From assembly GCA_019873645.1 (NCBI GenBank), contig JAIOAX010000009.1, forward strand, positions 1-64,000: a stretch of DNA of 64,000 bases. The letters run 5' to 3'. Below the pieces are notes generated by a model that saw only the letters and a list, made by a program, of their open reading frames with translations, was not told the origin of the DNA and did not search any database. Position 1 is the first letter of the stretch; the number at the start of each line of letters is the position of its first letter. A program made the position numbers and the translations under genes. Shown in pieces: positions 15,266 to 24,080 of the stretch. The stretch is from Chloroflexota bacterium. GTDB lineage: Bacteria > Chloroflexota > Anaerolineae > B4-G1 > SLSP01.

Positions 15266-18200
15266 ATGAAAAGAATGTATGGACTACGGTGGATGATTGC
15301 GTTGATGACATTTTTTGTGGTGTGCGCGCCGCGTTCAGCTTTGCGGGCTGCGCCTGCGACGCCGACCCCTACTGCGCCGGCTGCCACCTTCAACTGGGAA
15401 CTGATTGTACCGGACCCCGTCAGCCGTGTGTTGCGCTCGCCCAATTATGCGACCGATCATGCCCTCTATATCGTCACCGATCAGGCCGTGCGCCGCTCCA
15501 CCGATGACGGGGATAGCTGGACGACGCTCTTCGCCACAACGCCGTACTCCGAGTATCTGCATATCAGCGCCCTGGCCGTAGCGCCCGGCGCAGCCGCAAC
15601 GCCGACGTTATTCGTCGCGCGCAATGTGGGCTACGACCATGGGGAACTCTTCCGCTCCACCGATGATGGCTTGACCTGGCAGAGTGTGCTCGCGCCGCCG
15701 AGTACGCTGCTCTATGATGTCGCGGCTGTGCGTGCCGCAGATGGCAACCTCGTGGTTTTTGCCGTGGGCTTCTCGCCGGATGTGCCGGCCGTCTGGCGCT
15801 CCACCGACGGCGGCGACACCTGGACGCTGGCGAACGCCGGTTTGCAGGATTACACAGATCTGTACCGCCTCTATCCCTCGCCGAATTTTGCTGCCGATCA
15901 CACCGTCTATATCACCGGCTATTGTCCACCCCTGCGCTCCACCGACGGCGGCCAGACGTGGGAAGTGCTGCGGATCCAATGGGTAGACATCGCCCGCGAG
16001 ATCGTTTTCTCGCCCAATTATGTCACCGACGGGACGCTGTGGATGAGCTACTTCTTTGTTGAGGGCAGCGGCGAGGAAGGCATACCACCCAACGGGGTCG
16101 TGCGTTCCAAAGACTACGGTGCGACGTGGGCGAAGGTCAATGATGGCCTGCACGTGGATTACCTGGACGGTTGGATTATGGGGCTGGCCGTCTCACCGGA
16201 CTATCCCGCCGACCCGTCGCTGTACGCCGTCCAGCGTACTCTGCAATACGACGCGACGCCGTGGATGTTCTACCGCTCGCCCAACGGCGGCGACCGCTGG
16301 TGGATGCAGGGCCGCGCGCCTGACCTCAATCCCAAGGGCTTGCTGGTCGCCGCACGCAATCTGTTTTTCCTCAACACCGTTGAGGGGCTGTACCGGCTGC
16401 GCAACAATGCCTGGGAATGGATTGTCAACGGCACCGCCGAGCTTGATGAGGGCTGGTCACTTCCCATCACGCTGGCGACGGCCATCTACACGACAGCCCA
16501 GGCGCACAGCGGTGCACGTTCCATCCGCCTGGGCATTGTGGGGACGGAGAACAAGCTCGCCTATTCGTCTGCGCGGCAGCGCGTCACCTTGCCGGCGACG
16601 GCCACTGCGGCGCAGTTGACCGTGTGGCTCTATCTGGTTTCAACGGAGAAACGTCAGGCGACATTCTCCTCGGATATAGCGACGGCGCTGAGCGGCGCTA
16701 TGCCGGCGACGCCGGCCGCCGGCGACGCCCAGTACATCCTGATTATGGATGACAAGCAGAATATCTTGCAACGTTTGTTGTGGACGCTGGACAATAGCCG
16801 GACGTGGAAGGCGTACACTTTCGATATGAGCGCCTACATCGGCAAGAGCATTTGGGTGCATTTCGGCGTCCTCAACGACGGCGCCGGGGGGATAACCGGC
16901 ATGTATGTAGACGATGTCTCGCTGACGGCGACCGAGCCACTGGCCACGCCGCCGGCGGCGCCGGCCAATCGCGGCGCCCTCGGCGAAGACTTCCTTTTCA
17001 CCGATGGCGGCAGCTATCAGGGCGTTCCGGCGGTGGCCTTCAATCCCGAAGATAACGAGTTCCTGTTGGCCTACCGGGATTCCCGCATCCACAACCTCCC
17101 CGACATCTACATCCAGCGGGTGAGCAGCGATGGCCGCTTGCTGGGGAACGCCGTCGCCGTGACCAGCGATGATACTATCCAGGACTACGCGCGTGTGGCC
17201 TACCTCCCGGCGGCGGATCGCTACCTGGTCGTCTGGCAGGACTCACGCAACATCACCGACACCCCCGATGTGTACGGCCAACTGGTGCGCCGCGACGGCG
17301 CACTTGACGGCGGTATCTTCCCGATTGCCGTTTACTCAGGCGGACAGGTTACGCCGCGTGTCGCTGCGGGCGCGGATGCTTTCCTTGTGATTTGGGGCAA
17401 TGCCGACGCCAACACCTCGCGCGTTCAAGGGCAACTGGTTGGCGGCGACGGCGCGTTGATCGGCTCGCGCTTCGACATTTCCGACGGCGCCGGCTGGGCC
17501 GGGCAGGCGGACGTGGCTTATCGCCCGGCGGCCAACCGTTACCTGGTCGTTTGGGCCGATGCGCGGGTGCTCGGCAGTCAAAACATCTATGCGCAGCATG
17601 TCCTGGCAGACGGCACGCTGGACGGCGGCAACATCCCCGTGACCGAAGCACCGCAAACCCAGGAATGGCCGGTCGTTGCAGCCGGGGGAACGGATGATGC
17701 GGTGCTGGTCGTCTGGGAGGACTGGCGCAACAACGATCAACGTGACATTTACGGACAGTACCTCAAATCCGACAACACCTTTGCCGGCAGCGATGACATC
17801 CTCATCGGCACCCACTTTGAGCACGAGGAAATGCCGGCGGTTGCCGTCTGGGAGACGACGGGAACGAGCGTGTTCTTTGTCATCTGGGAGATCCGCGCCG
17901 GGCGCGGCAACGTGATCGGCCAGCGGGTTGCCGGCAACGGACAATTGATCGGCGGAACGTTTGTGGTGAACGATGACCGCTACACCCAATCGCGCCCGAC
18001 GCTTGCAGTGGGGCGGACCGCGCCGCAGCCGGTGGTGTTGGCGGTATGGGAGGATTACCGGGTCGGCGCTTCCGGCATTTACGGGCAACGTCTGGACGGC
18101 AACGCGCTCAAGGTTGGCTTGCACATCGGCCTGACGCCGCTGGATGGCATCCAGACGCAACCGGTCATCGCGTACAGCGCAACCTCGGATCGCTATCTGG

Positions 18201-19351
18201 TCGCCTGGTATCACTTCGATTCCGGCGGCGCGCGGATTATGGCCTACAGCTACGGCTACAACAGCATCGGCGATGGGACACTGTTCTGGCGTCCGTTTAC
18301 CGTCACGGCGAACATCCAGACGCCCGACCTGGCCATGGACGTGGCCTGGGATGCCGTGAATGACCGCTTCCTTGTCGTGTGGAGCGACATCCGGTTGGGC
18401 AGCGTAGACGATTTTGACATCTTTGGGCAACTTTTGACGTTTGAAGGTGAACCGCTGGGAACGCCGATCACCGTTTCCGCTGCATCGGGACAACAGCACG
18501 CGCCGACGGTCGCCTTTAGCCGTGAGTTGGAGCGCTACCTGGTGGTTTTCGAGAGCACGGAGCCACTTTCCCCAACGACGAACCTGGCCGGACAATTTCT
18601 CGACACAAGCGGCGCGCCGTTGTTGACGGATGTAGACAAGAACTTTGTGCTCACCATGCCCGGCGAGCCGCACGCTGCGCGCGACCCCGACGTGGCTTAC
18701 GATGCGGCCAGCCGCAGCTTCCTGGTGGTCTGGCAAGATAATCGCCTGGATGCGCGCTGGGACATCTACGGACGGCGGGTATCCGGTACTACCGGCACTT
18801 TGATGCCGATAGAATATCCCATTGCGGCGACCGCTCACTTTGAGCAGTCGCCGCGCGTGGCCGCCGGTCCTGCGGGACGCTACCTGGTGGTCTGGCAAGA
18901 TACGCTGTCAAGCGCGGGGGGCACGCCGGATGTGCTGGGACAAATGGTCAACGCCGATGGTGCGCCGCAGGGGCCGCCGATCGCGATTGCAACGACGCCG
19001 GGCTACTCTGAGGTTGCGCCGGATGTGGCCTATAACTCGCAAGCCCGGTGTTTCCTGGTGGCCTGGCACGGCGCCCAGCAGGGTGGGGCAAGCTTCATGC
19101 CTGACATCTATGCGCGACAACTCCACAGCAGCGGCACGCCGATGCTGGACATCTTGCCTATTGCCGTAGACGCCGCCTCATCACGTCGTTGGCCGGTCAT
19201 CGCCTCGCGGGAGAAGTATAAGGAATGGTTGGTTGCCTGGGAAGACGACCGTGCCGATTCCGGCCTTACCCACATCGGCGTGTACGCGCGGCATCAACAG
19301 GCGGTGGTTTGGCATATCTATTTGCCGCTGGTGATGCGGCAGGTTAAATAG
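15266..19351 (+). CDS. Large secreted Asp-box/propeller-repeat protein with C-terminal IYLPLVMR
   Basis: It has 1361 residues. A signal peptide (basic MKRMYGLR, hydrophobic core, cleavage near LRAAPA) leads to a Thr/Pro/Ala linker. Residues ~65-360 hold six Asp-box (BNR) motifs such as RSTDDGDSW and RSTDGGQTW, typical of sialidase-like and Ycf48-like propellers. A beta-sandwich of about 150 residues follows, then a dozen ~55-60-residue repeats built on YLVVWQDxR...IYGQ, probably one or two more propellers. The C-terminus WHIYLPLVMRQVK contains a motif also present in the 2037-residue surface protein. No catalytic residues were recognised; an adhesive or glycan-binding extracellular role is an inference. 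AAGGAGG precedes the ATG. Confidence 0.85.
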   Translation: MKRMYGLRWMIALMTFFVVCAPRSALRAAPATPTPTAPAATFNWELIVPDPVSRVLRSPNYATDHALYIVTDQAVRRSTDDGDSWTTLFATTPYSEYLHISALAVAPGAAATPTLFVARNVGYDHGELFRSTDDGLTWQSVLAPPSTLLYDVAAVRAADGNLVVFAVGFSPDVPAVWRSTDGGDTWTLANAGLQDYTDLYRLYPSPNFAADHTVYITGYCPPLRSTDGGQTWEVLRIQWVDIAREIVFSPNYVTDGTLWMSYFFVEGSGEEGIPPNGVVRSKDYGATWAKVNDGLHVDYLDGWIMGLAVSPDYPADPSLYAVQRTLQYDATPWMFYRSPNGGDRWWMQGRAPDLNPKGLLVAARNLFFLNTVEGLYRLRNNAWEWIVNGTAELDEGWSLPITLATAIYTTAQAHSGARSIRLGIVGTENKLAYSSARQRVTLPATATAAQLTVWLYLVSTEKRQATFSSDIATALSGAMPATPAAGDAQYILIMDDKQNILQRLLWTLDNSRTWKAYTFDMSAYIGKSIWVHFGVLNDGAGGITGMYVDDVSLTATEPLATPPAAPANRGALGEDFLFTDGGSYQGVPAVAFNPEDNEFLLAYRDSRIHNLPDIYIQRVSSDGRLLGNAVAVTSDDTIQDYARVAYLPAADRYLVVWQDSRNITDTPDVYGQLVRRDGALDGGIFPIAVYSGGQVTPRVAAGADAFLVIWGNADANTSRVQGQLVGGDGALIGSRFDISDGAGWAGQADVAYRPAANRYLVVWADARVLGSQNIYAQHVLADGTLDGGNIPVTEAPQTQEWPVVAAGGTDDAVLVVWEDWRNNDQRDIYGQYLKSDNTFAGSDDILIGTHFEHEEMPAVAVWETTGTSVFFVIWEIRAGRGNVIGQRVAGNGQLIGGTFVVNDDRYTQSRPTLAVGRTAPQPVVLAVWEDYRVGASGIYGQRLDGNALKVGLHIGLTPLDGIQTQPVIAYSATSDRYLVAWYHFDSGGARIMAYSYGYNSIGDGTLFWRPFTVTANIQTPDLAMDVAWDAVNDRFLVVWSDIRLGSVDDFDIFGQLLTFEGEPLGTPITVSAASGQQHAPTVAFSRELERYLVVFESTEPLSPTTNLAGQFLDTSGAPLLTDVDKNFVLTMPGEPHAARDPDVAYDAASRSFLVVWQDNRLDARWDIYGRRVSGTTGTLMPIEYPIAATAHFEQSPRVAAGPAGRYLVVWQDTLSSAGGTPDVLGQMVNADGAPQGPPIAIATTPGYSEVAPDVAYNSQARCFLVAWHGAQQGGASFMPDIYARQLHSSGTPMLDILPIAVDAASSRRWPVIASREKYKEWLVAWEDDRADSGLTHIGVYARHQQAVVWHIYLPLVMRQVK

Positions 19352-19354
19352 CAA

Positions 19355-19484
19355 CGGGCGCGGTCAGGAGACCGGCCCGAACGGTGTTCAGTAGCCTCTG
19401 CTGTGGCCGGTCTCTGACCGCGCCACTGCGGGTCAATCGCTGCGCAGGCGCGGTCAGGAGACCGGCCTGCGCAGCGTCCAGTAG
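19355..19484. repeat. Inverted-repeat cluster (GCGCGGTCAGGAGACCGGCC)
   Basis: Two direct copies of GCGCGGTCAGGAGACCGGCC (near 19358 and 19448) flank an inverted copy, GGCCGGTCTCTGACCGCGCC (near 19404). They can fold into strong hairpins. The same units recur at 20533-20652 on the other side of the paralogue pair. Confidence 0.8.
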
Positions 19485-19504
19485 CCGTAGCTGATAAATC
19501 GCCC

Positions 19505-19521
19505 CATCCTGAAATGTACCC
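19505..19521 (+). promoter_or_regulatory. Shared upstream motif, copy A
   Basis: ATCCTGAAATGTACCCC lies about 14 bp upstream of a consensus promoter. Same-orientation copies precede the promoters of the genes at 34834 (minus strand) and 36342. Confidence 0.5.
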
Positions 19522-19535
19522 CTTTTTTCTATCTC

Positions 19536-19564
19536 TTGACAGAATCGTGAAACTATATTACAAT
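19536..19564 (+). promoter_or_regulatory. Consensus promoter of the small paralogue pair
   Basis: TTGACA (19536-19541), 17 nt, TACAAT (19559-19564). The start would be about 78 nt before the ATG at 19649. The leader includes a GACTA-type repeat. Confidence 0.82.
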
Positions 19565-19648
19565 GATATACGTAATATAATTACGAGTAATTAAAACAGC
19601 CCAGACTATTCGACTAACGACGATAAGACTGTAAGAGGAGGTAAAGCG

Positions 19649-20041
19649 ATGAGCGAAGAGAAGTGTGTGGAAGAAGTGGTTGTGGAGACCCCCGCAGGGG
19701 CAGAAGAGGGCGCGGCGAAGCCGGAGGCCAAAAAACCGGCATCGGTGACGTTGAAGGACGCGCTGAAGCAGGTAGAATCGTTCGGCCAGGCATTGAGCGA
19801 CGCTTTGCAGGCGCGTGGCAACGTCGTCATGGTGCGGGTCAACGATGAGGCGCTGGCGCATCTGGACATGCTGGTGGACGCCGAAGTGACCAAGAGCCGC
19901 TCGGAGAGCGCGGCGTTCCTCATTGCCGAGGGTATCAAGGCCAACCAGGCCCTTTTCGAGAAGATCGGCAACATCACCCAGCAGATTGCGGAACTGCGCG
20001 AACAACTGCGCAAAGAAGTCAAGCTGGAGCCAGAGGCTTAA
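19649..20041 (+). CDS. Ribbon-helix-helix-like small protein, paralogue 1
   Basis: This 130-residue protein has an acidic N-terminal tail (MSEEKCVEEVVVETP), a helix (KDALKQVESFGQALSDALQ), then VVMVRVNDEALAHLDMLVDAE followed by a TKSRSESAAFLIAEGI helix. That beta-helix-helix order resembles CopG/ribbon-helix-helix DNA-binding domains. The C-terminus is a coiled coil (ITQQIAELREQLRKEV). It is clearly homologous to the next gene, with the same start and domain order. It has a good promoter and GAGGAGG. The function is unknown; DNA binding is inferred. Confidence 0.75.
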   Translation: MSEEKCVEEVVVETPAGAEEGAAKPEAKKPASVTLKDALKQVESFGQALSDALQARGNVVMVRVNDEALAHLDMLVDAEVTKSRSESAAFLIAEGIKANQALFEKIGNITQQIAELREQLRKEVKLEPEA

Positions 20042-20042
20042 T

Positions 20043-20075
20043 CTGAAACGTGAAACGTAAGACGTGAAACGTAAG
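20043..20075. repeat. GTGAAACGTAAG-type heptamer repeat
   Basis: CTGAAACGTGAAACGTAAGA and related units fill the 60-bp gap between the two paralogues. It belongs to the same word family as 5529-5580. Confidence 0.6.
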
Positions 20076-20100
20076 AGTTTGAGTTGAGGAGGAAAAAACG

Positions 20101-20478
20101 ATGAGTGAGGAAAAAGTTGTGGATGTGGAAGTTGTTGAGACCCCTGAACCCGCCAAGACGGCGCCCACTGTGTCGCCGACTTTGACCAAAATCGTTGGTG
20201 AGACGGCCAAAGTGATGGAGTCGCTGGGGCAGGCACTTATCAAGACCTCGCAGGATATTTCCAATCTGATGGTGGTCCACGTGGACAAGGTCACGCGAGC
20301 GCAGTTGGATTTACTGGTCGAGGCCGGCGTCGCCGAGACGCGCAGCAAGGCCGCCGCGCGCTTGCTCAAGGAATCCGTCCAGAGCCGTCAGGAGATCTTC
20401 GACAAGATCGAGAAAACCCGCGCGCAGATCGCCGCATTGAAACAGCAACTGCACACGTTGGTTGGCAGCGGCGCTTAG
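20101..20478 (+). CDS. Ribbon-helix-helix-like small protein, paralogue 2
   Basis: This 125-residue tandem paralogue of the preceding gene has an MSEEKVVDVEVVETPEP tail, an amphipathic helix (GETAKVMESLGQALIKTS), the putative beta strand MVVHVDKVTRAQLDLLVEAG, a TRSKAAARLLKESV helix and a C-terminal coiled coil (KIEKTRAQIAALKQQL). The pair may form hetero-oligomers, which is an inference. It is probably co-transcribed with paralogue 1, and AGGAGG precedes the ATG. Confidence 0.75.
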   Translation: MSEEKVVDVEVVETPEPAKTAPTVSPTLTKIVGETAKVMESLGQALIKTSQDISNLMVVHVDKVTRAQLDLLVEAGVAETRSKAAARLLKESVQSRQEIFDKIEKTRAQIAALKQQLHTLVGSGA

Positions 20479-20532
20479 TCCCCCTGAATGCCGACTTCAG
20501 AGAACGTGGGTACATTTCAACTTCGGGACTGA

Positions 20533-20652
20533 CCTTGCTGTGGCCGGTCTCTGACTGCGCCACCGTAGATCAGGCGCTGCGCAGGCGCGGTCTGGAGACC
20601 GGCCTGCGCAGCGCAGCCACAATTTGCTGTGGCCGGTTTCTGACCGCGCCAC
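20533..20652. repeat. Inverted-repeat cluster, second flank
   Basis: GGCCGGTCTCTGACTGCGCC, then GCGCGGTCTGGAGACCGGCC, then GGCCGGTTTCTGACCGCGCC. These are the same units as at 19355-19484, with a few substitutions. A weak inverted copy of the shared motif (GGGTACATTTCA) lies just before, at 20508-20519. Confidence 0.8.
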
Positions 20653-20662
20653 CGTAGGGTGC

Positions 20663-21850
20663 TTACCTGTCGGTGTTGGGCTGGGGTGGTTGTGGTGGTT
20701 GGGGATTACTTTTACCGCGATTCTTGCGCGGTTTGTTGACCGGTTCGGGGTCTTCGGGGAAAGGCTCAAGGTCAAAAAGCATGGCGTACACATAACGCCC
20801 GATGACCCGCAGTGAAGCAATCGTCGGCGCGGCAATTGCCATTCCCAGCACCCCGCCGATTTCCAGCCCGATGATGATGCCCAGGATCACCACGACCGGG
20901 TGCAGGCGGATGTGCATCCCGATGATGTTGGGGATGAGGATATTGGTATCGAGCTGGATGTAGGCGAAATAAACCCCGAAGACGAGCAGGGCAAAGGCAA
21001 ACGGCGGCAAGGGCAGGTAGGTGGAACCGTAGAAGATCGCCAGCAGCACGGCCGTCGTCCCCCAGATCGTGTTGCCGATGCTCGGCAACAGTTCGAGTAA
21101 GCCTCCCCACACGCCTAGCAGAATCGGTTGCGGTAACCCCAAAGCTGCACTGGCGACGCCAAGAATCACGCCGACGATCAGGCAGAGGGTGAGTTGCCCA
21201 CGGAAGAACGAGCTCCATACCTTGCCGATTTCCGTAGCGATGCGTTGAAAATCGGCGCGATAGGGCGGCGGCGCCAGGTTAAGAAACCAGTTCACAAATT
21301 TCGGTGCGTCGCGGGTCAGGTAGAAACCGATGACCAGTGAGAACGCCCCCAGGAAACCCGTTCGCGCCGCGCCCATCACGAACGCAATCGCGCGTGTAGC
21401 CGTGCGGGTAATCCACGAGGTTAAATCGGCCGTCACTTGTTCAATCACATCCCCGATGACGATGGTGTATCCCATAAACTCAAGATGATCCAGACTAACT
21501 TTGTCCAGGTACTGAATCAGGTCTATCAAGTCGCTCTGTACCCGTAGAATCTGGTTCACCACTTGCGGCCCGACAAGCAGGACAATGGGGATAATCAAGG
21601 CGACGAGGATCAGGTATACAAGCATTGTCGCGCTGCTGTGGGAGAGGCGCGTGACAACACTTAAGCGGTGGGCGATGGGATAAAAAATCAGCGCCATGAT
21701 GGTGGCGATGAGCAAGGGAACCAGGATGACGCGGAACAAGTAAAAGAACAGGCCGAAAAGCACGACCAGGATAACGGATACGATAACCTTTGTCGTAGTG
21801 CCCCAACGGTGTGTTGGAGCGCATGGCTTTGTCTCTAACTCAGACGGCAT
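20663..21850 (-). CDS. AI-2E/PerM-family permease
   Basis: This 395-residue membrane protein has about eight hydrophobic segments in the family layout: a two-helix start, a long loop rich in Asp/Leu (VVNQILRVQSDLIDLIQYL), then a C-terminal bundle with GVWGGLLELLPSIGNTIWG and LIPNIIGMHIRLHPVVVILGIIIG. Family members export AI-2-like molecules or exchange Na+/H+; specificity cannot be read from sequence. The tail is Pro/Gln-rich and cytoplasmic. It is convergent with the paralogue pair. Confidence 0.9.
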   Translation of the reverse strand: MPSELETKPCAPTHRWGTTTKVIVSVILVVLFGLFFYLFRVILVPLLIATIMALIFYPIAHRLSVVTRLSHSSATMLVYLILVALIIPIVLLVGPQVVNQILRVQSDLIDLIQYLDKVSLDHLEFMGYTIVIGDVIEQVTADLTSWITRTATRAIAFVMGAARTGFLGAFSLVIGFYLTRDAPKFVNWFLNLAPPPYRADFQRIATEIGKVWSSFFRGQLTLCLIVGVILGVASAALGLPQPILLGVWGGLLELLPSIGNTIWGTTAVLLAIFYGSTYLPLPPFAFALLVFGVYFAYIQLDTNILIPNIIGMHIRLHPVVVILGIIIGLEIGGVLGMAIAAPTIASLRVIGRYVYAMLFDLEPFPEDPEPVNKPRKNRGKSNPQPPQPPQPNTDR

Positions 21851-21875
21851 GGATCCACTGCTCTCCTTAGCAAAA

Positions 21876-21905
21876 ATGTCAATGGATTTAACGGATGAAA
21901 CGGAT
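21876..21905. repeat. AACGGATT nonamer repeat
   Basis: TCAATGGATTTAACGGATGA and a further AACGGATT unit at 9-bp period lie between the NTPase and permease genes. Confidence 0.55.
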
Positions 21906-21910
21906 TGATT

Positions 21911-22450
21911 TTAGGAAGCCCCCTCTATCTGCTTGTTCACCCAGGCCAGCACCTTAGCCGGCAAATCGTCGCGGGTGGTGCGGTTGACCTCCCAGAGCGT
22001 CACCTGCGCTAAGGTTTTGAAGGCATCGCTTTCGGGGTGGGGACGGCTCATGATGGTGCCGAGAACCGGCGTCGGCCCCAGGATTGCCAGCATCACCGCA
22101 TCACGGAAGGCGCGCGAGTACAACTCCATCGCGCCGATTTCGTCCACAACCACCAGTTTTTTCTCCCGCATGGCGCGTTGCAAAGCGGCGACGCCCACGT
22201 TTTCGAGCGCTTTGAGGTCCACACCGTAGCGTCCCACGCGCGGCGCTTTGGGGTCGCGCAGGTCTACGTGGGCGATGGTCGTCTCGCGGCCGTCCAGCGT
22301 GATCAGCCGGAACCCCTTGCGTCCGCCGGGGCCGACAATTTCCTCGGTGTAGAATCCGCCGGCCTGCTTGCCCAATTGCGCCACAACATGGCGAATAATC
22401 GTCGTTTTTCCGATGCCGGGATGCCCGGTCAACAACAATGTCTTTCCCAT
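21911..22450 (-). CDS. THEP1-type nucleoside-triphosphatase
   Basis: This 179-residue P-loop NTPase has Walker A GHPGIGKTT (residues 8-16), the GGFYTEEI and GGRKGFRLI stretches characteristic of the THEP1/NTPase family, and Walker B LVVVDEIGAMEL. Family members hydrolyse NTPs with low specificity; the physiological role is unclear. It is transcribed toward the permease, and GGAG precedes the ATG. Confidence 0.9.
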   Translation of the reverse strand: MGKTLLLTGHPGIGKTTIIRHVVAQLGKQAGGFYTEEIVGPGGRKGFRLITLDGRETTIAHVDLRDPKAPRVGRYGVDLKALENVGVAALQRAMREKKLVVVDEIGAMELYSRAFRDAVMLAILGPTPVLGTIMSRPHPESDAFKTLAQVTLWEVNRTTRDDLPAKVLAWVNKQIEGAS

Positions 22451-22507
22451 ACGCGCTCCGATTGGCCTGTTTCCGGCTTGGAGTATAATGCCGGTGGGGA
22501 AAGATGC

Positions 22508-22650
22508 AAGGGGGGATCAGGGATTAGGGATTGGGGATTAGGAAATCCTGGCTTGCCGATTTGCCGATTCTTTATTCGCTGATTCTTTGATTCGCCGATT
22601 CTTTATTCGCTGATTCTTTGATTCGCCGATTCTTTGATTCTTATTTCTGG
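22508..22650. repeat. GGGATTA heptamer repeat followed by ATTCTTTGATTCGCCG repeat
   Basis: First come GGGATTA/GGGATTG units at 7-bp period (22508-22535), resembling the heptanucleotide STRRs known from cyanobacteria. Then ATTCTTTGATTCGCCG and ATTCTTTATTCGCTG units alternate (22553-22640) up to the epimerase Shine-Dalgarno site. Confidence 0.7.
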
Positions 22651-22659
22651 AGGCCATGT

Positions 22660-23610
22660 ATGCGTATTCTCATCACCGGTGGGGCAGGGTTCATTGGATC
22701 GCATCTGTGCGACCGGTATCTGGCGGAGGGCCACGAGGTCATCGCCATGGATAACCTGAGCACGGGCAGTACGGATAACATCGCGCATCTGGCGGGGCAG
22801 CCGCGCTTTTCGTTCATCAAACATAACGTCACCAACTACATCTACGTGGCCGGGCCGCTGGATATGGTGCTGCATCTGGCGTCGTTGCCCAGCCCGGTGG
22901 ACTACTTGAATTTTCCCATCCAGACGCTCAAGGTGGGCGCGCTTGGCACGCACAACACATTGGGGCTGGCATTAGCCAAGCACGCCAGGTTCCTGCTGGC
23001 TTCCACCTCCGAAGTCTACGGCGACCCGCTGGTTCATCCCCAGGACGAGACTTATTGGGGCAACGTCAATCCCGTCGGCCCGCGCGGCGTCTATGATGAG
23101 AGCAAGCGTTTTGCCGAGGCGTTGACGATGGCCTATCATCGCTACCATGGCGTGGATACGCGCATCGTGCGTATCTTCAACACCTACGGCCCGCGCATGC
23201 GCGCCGACGATGGGCGTGTGGTGCCGAATTTCATCTGCCAGGCGCTGCGCGGCGAGCCGTTGACGGTCTACGGCGATGGTTCGCGCACGCGCTCCTTTGG
23301 CTACGTGGACGATTTGGTGGAAGGCATCGTGCGTTTGATGGCAACCGACGTTGAGGGCCCGGTCAACCTCGGCAACCCCATCGAGCTGACCATCCTGGAA
23401 TTCGCCCGCCTGACGTTGAAGGTGACGGGGAGCAAGTCCGAAATTGTCTTTATCAATCCAACCGACGAACGCACCGCCGATGATCCCAAACAGCGCTGTC
23501 CCGACATCACCAAGGCGAAAAAACTGTTAGGTTGGGAGCCGCGCGTGCCGGTGGAAGAAGGCTTGCGCAAGACGGCGGATTATTTCCGTGTGAAGCTGGG
23601 CCTGGCATGA
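22660..23610 (+). CDS. NAD-dependent epimerase/decarboxylase, UDP-glucuronate decarboxylase-like
   Basis: This 316-residue short-chain dehydrogenase of the extended type has the NAD-binding [25 protein letters not shown]-type motif ([10 protein letters not shown] here) and the catalytic [10 protein letters not shown] (YxxxK). [14 protein letters not shown] and the C-terminal [11 protein letters not shown] resemble UXS enzymes that make UDP-xylose; a dTDP-glucose or UDP-glucose epimerase role is possible. The ATG at 22660 follows CTGGAGG. It overlaps the Nudix gene by 4 bp and starts a surface-polysaccharide cluster. Confidence 0.88.
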   Translation: MRILITGGAGFIGSHLCDRYLAEGHEVIAMDNLSTGSTDNIAHLAGQPRFSFIKHNVTNYIYVAGPLDMVLHLASLPSPVDYLNFPIQTLKVGALGTHNTLGLALAKHARFLLASTSEVYGDPLVHPQDETYWGNVNPVGPRGVYDESKRFAEALTMAYHRYHGVDTRIVRIFNTYGPRMRADDGRVVPNFICQALRGEPLTVYGDGSRTRSFGYVDDLVEGIVRLMATDVEGPVNLGNPIELTILEFARLTLKVTGSKSEIVFINPTDERTADDPKQRCPDITKAKKLLGWEPRVPVEEGLRKTADYFRVKLGLA

Positions 23611-24080
23611 CCGGCTACGTGCTGAGTGTCCTGGTCTACGCGCGGCGCGACGACGAGGTATTGGTGATGCGCCGTAACAAGGAACCCAACCTGGGCCTGT
23701 GGGTTGCGCCGGGCGGCAAGGTTGAAGTGGGAGAATCCCCGTATGAGACCGCGCGGCGTGAGATGCTTGAGGAGACCGGCCTGCTTGTGGATGACCTGCG
23801 CTTGCGGGGCTTCTGTACCGAGGTCTCGCCGCTGCCGGGGTGGAACTGGATGCTGTTCATCTACACTACCCGGACGTTCTTCGGCGTTGTGCAGCCTGAC
23901 GAACGTGAAGGTGATTTCGCCTGGAAGTTAGTCCATACCTATTTGAACGACCTGCCGATCCCTCAGGCTGACATGATCTTTGCTCCACGTGTGTTGCGGA
24001 TGGAGGAGGGTATTTTTCAGGCGAAATTTGTCTATGATGCGGCGCTCAAGTTGGTGACGTGGACGGAATATCCGGGTTAA
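23607..24080 (+). CDS. Nudix hydrolase (MutT-like)
   Basis: This 157-residue protein has a complete Nudix box, GGKVEVGES...[11 protein letters not shown] (Gx5Ex7REUxEExGU). It begins [20 protein letters not shown] and has the GLWVAPGGK lead-in typical of 8-oxo-dGTP or nucleotide-sugar hydrolases. It overlaps the epimerase stop by 4 bp (ATGA), so the two are coupled, and a nucleotide-sugar substrate is plausible. Its end overlaps the next gene. Confidence 0.88.
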   Translation: MTGYVLSVLVYARRDDEVLVMRRNKEPNLGLWVAPGGKVEVGESPYETARREMLEETGLLVDDLRLRGFCTEVSPLPGWNWMLFIYTTRTFFGVVQPDEREGDFAWKLVHTYLNDLPIPQADMIFAPRVLRMEEGIFQAKFVYDAALKLVTWTEYPG

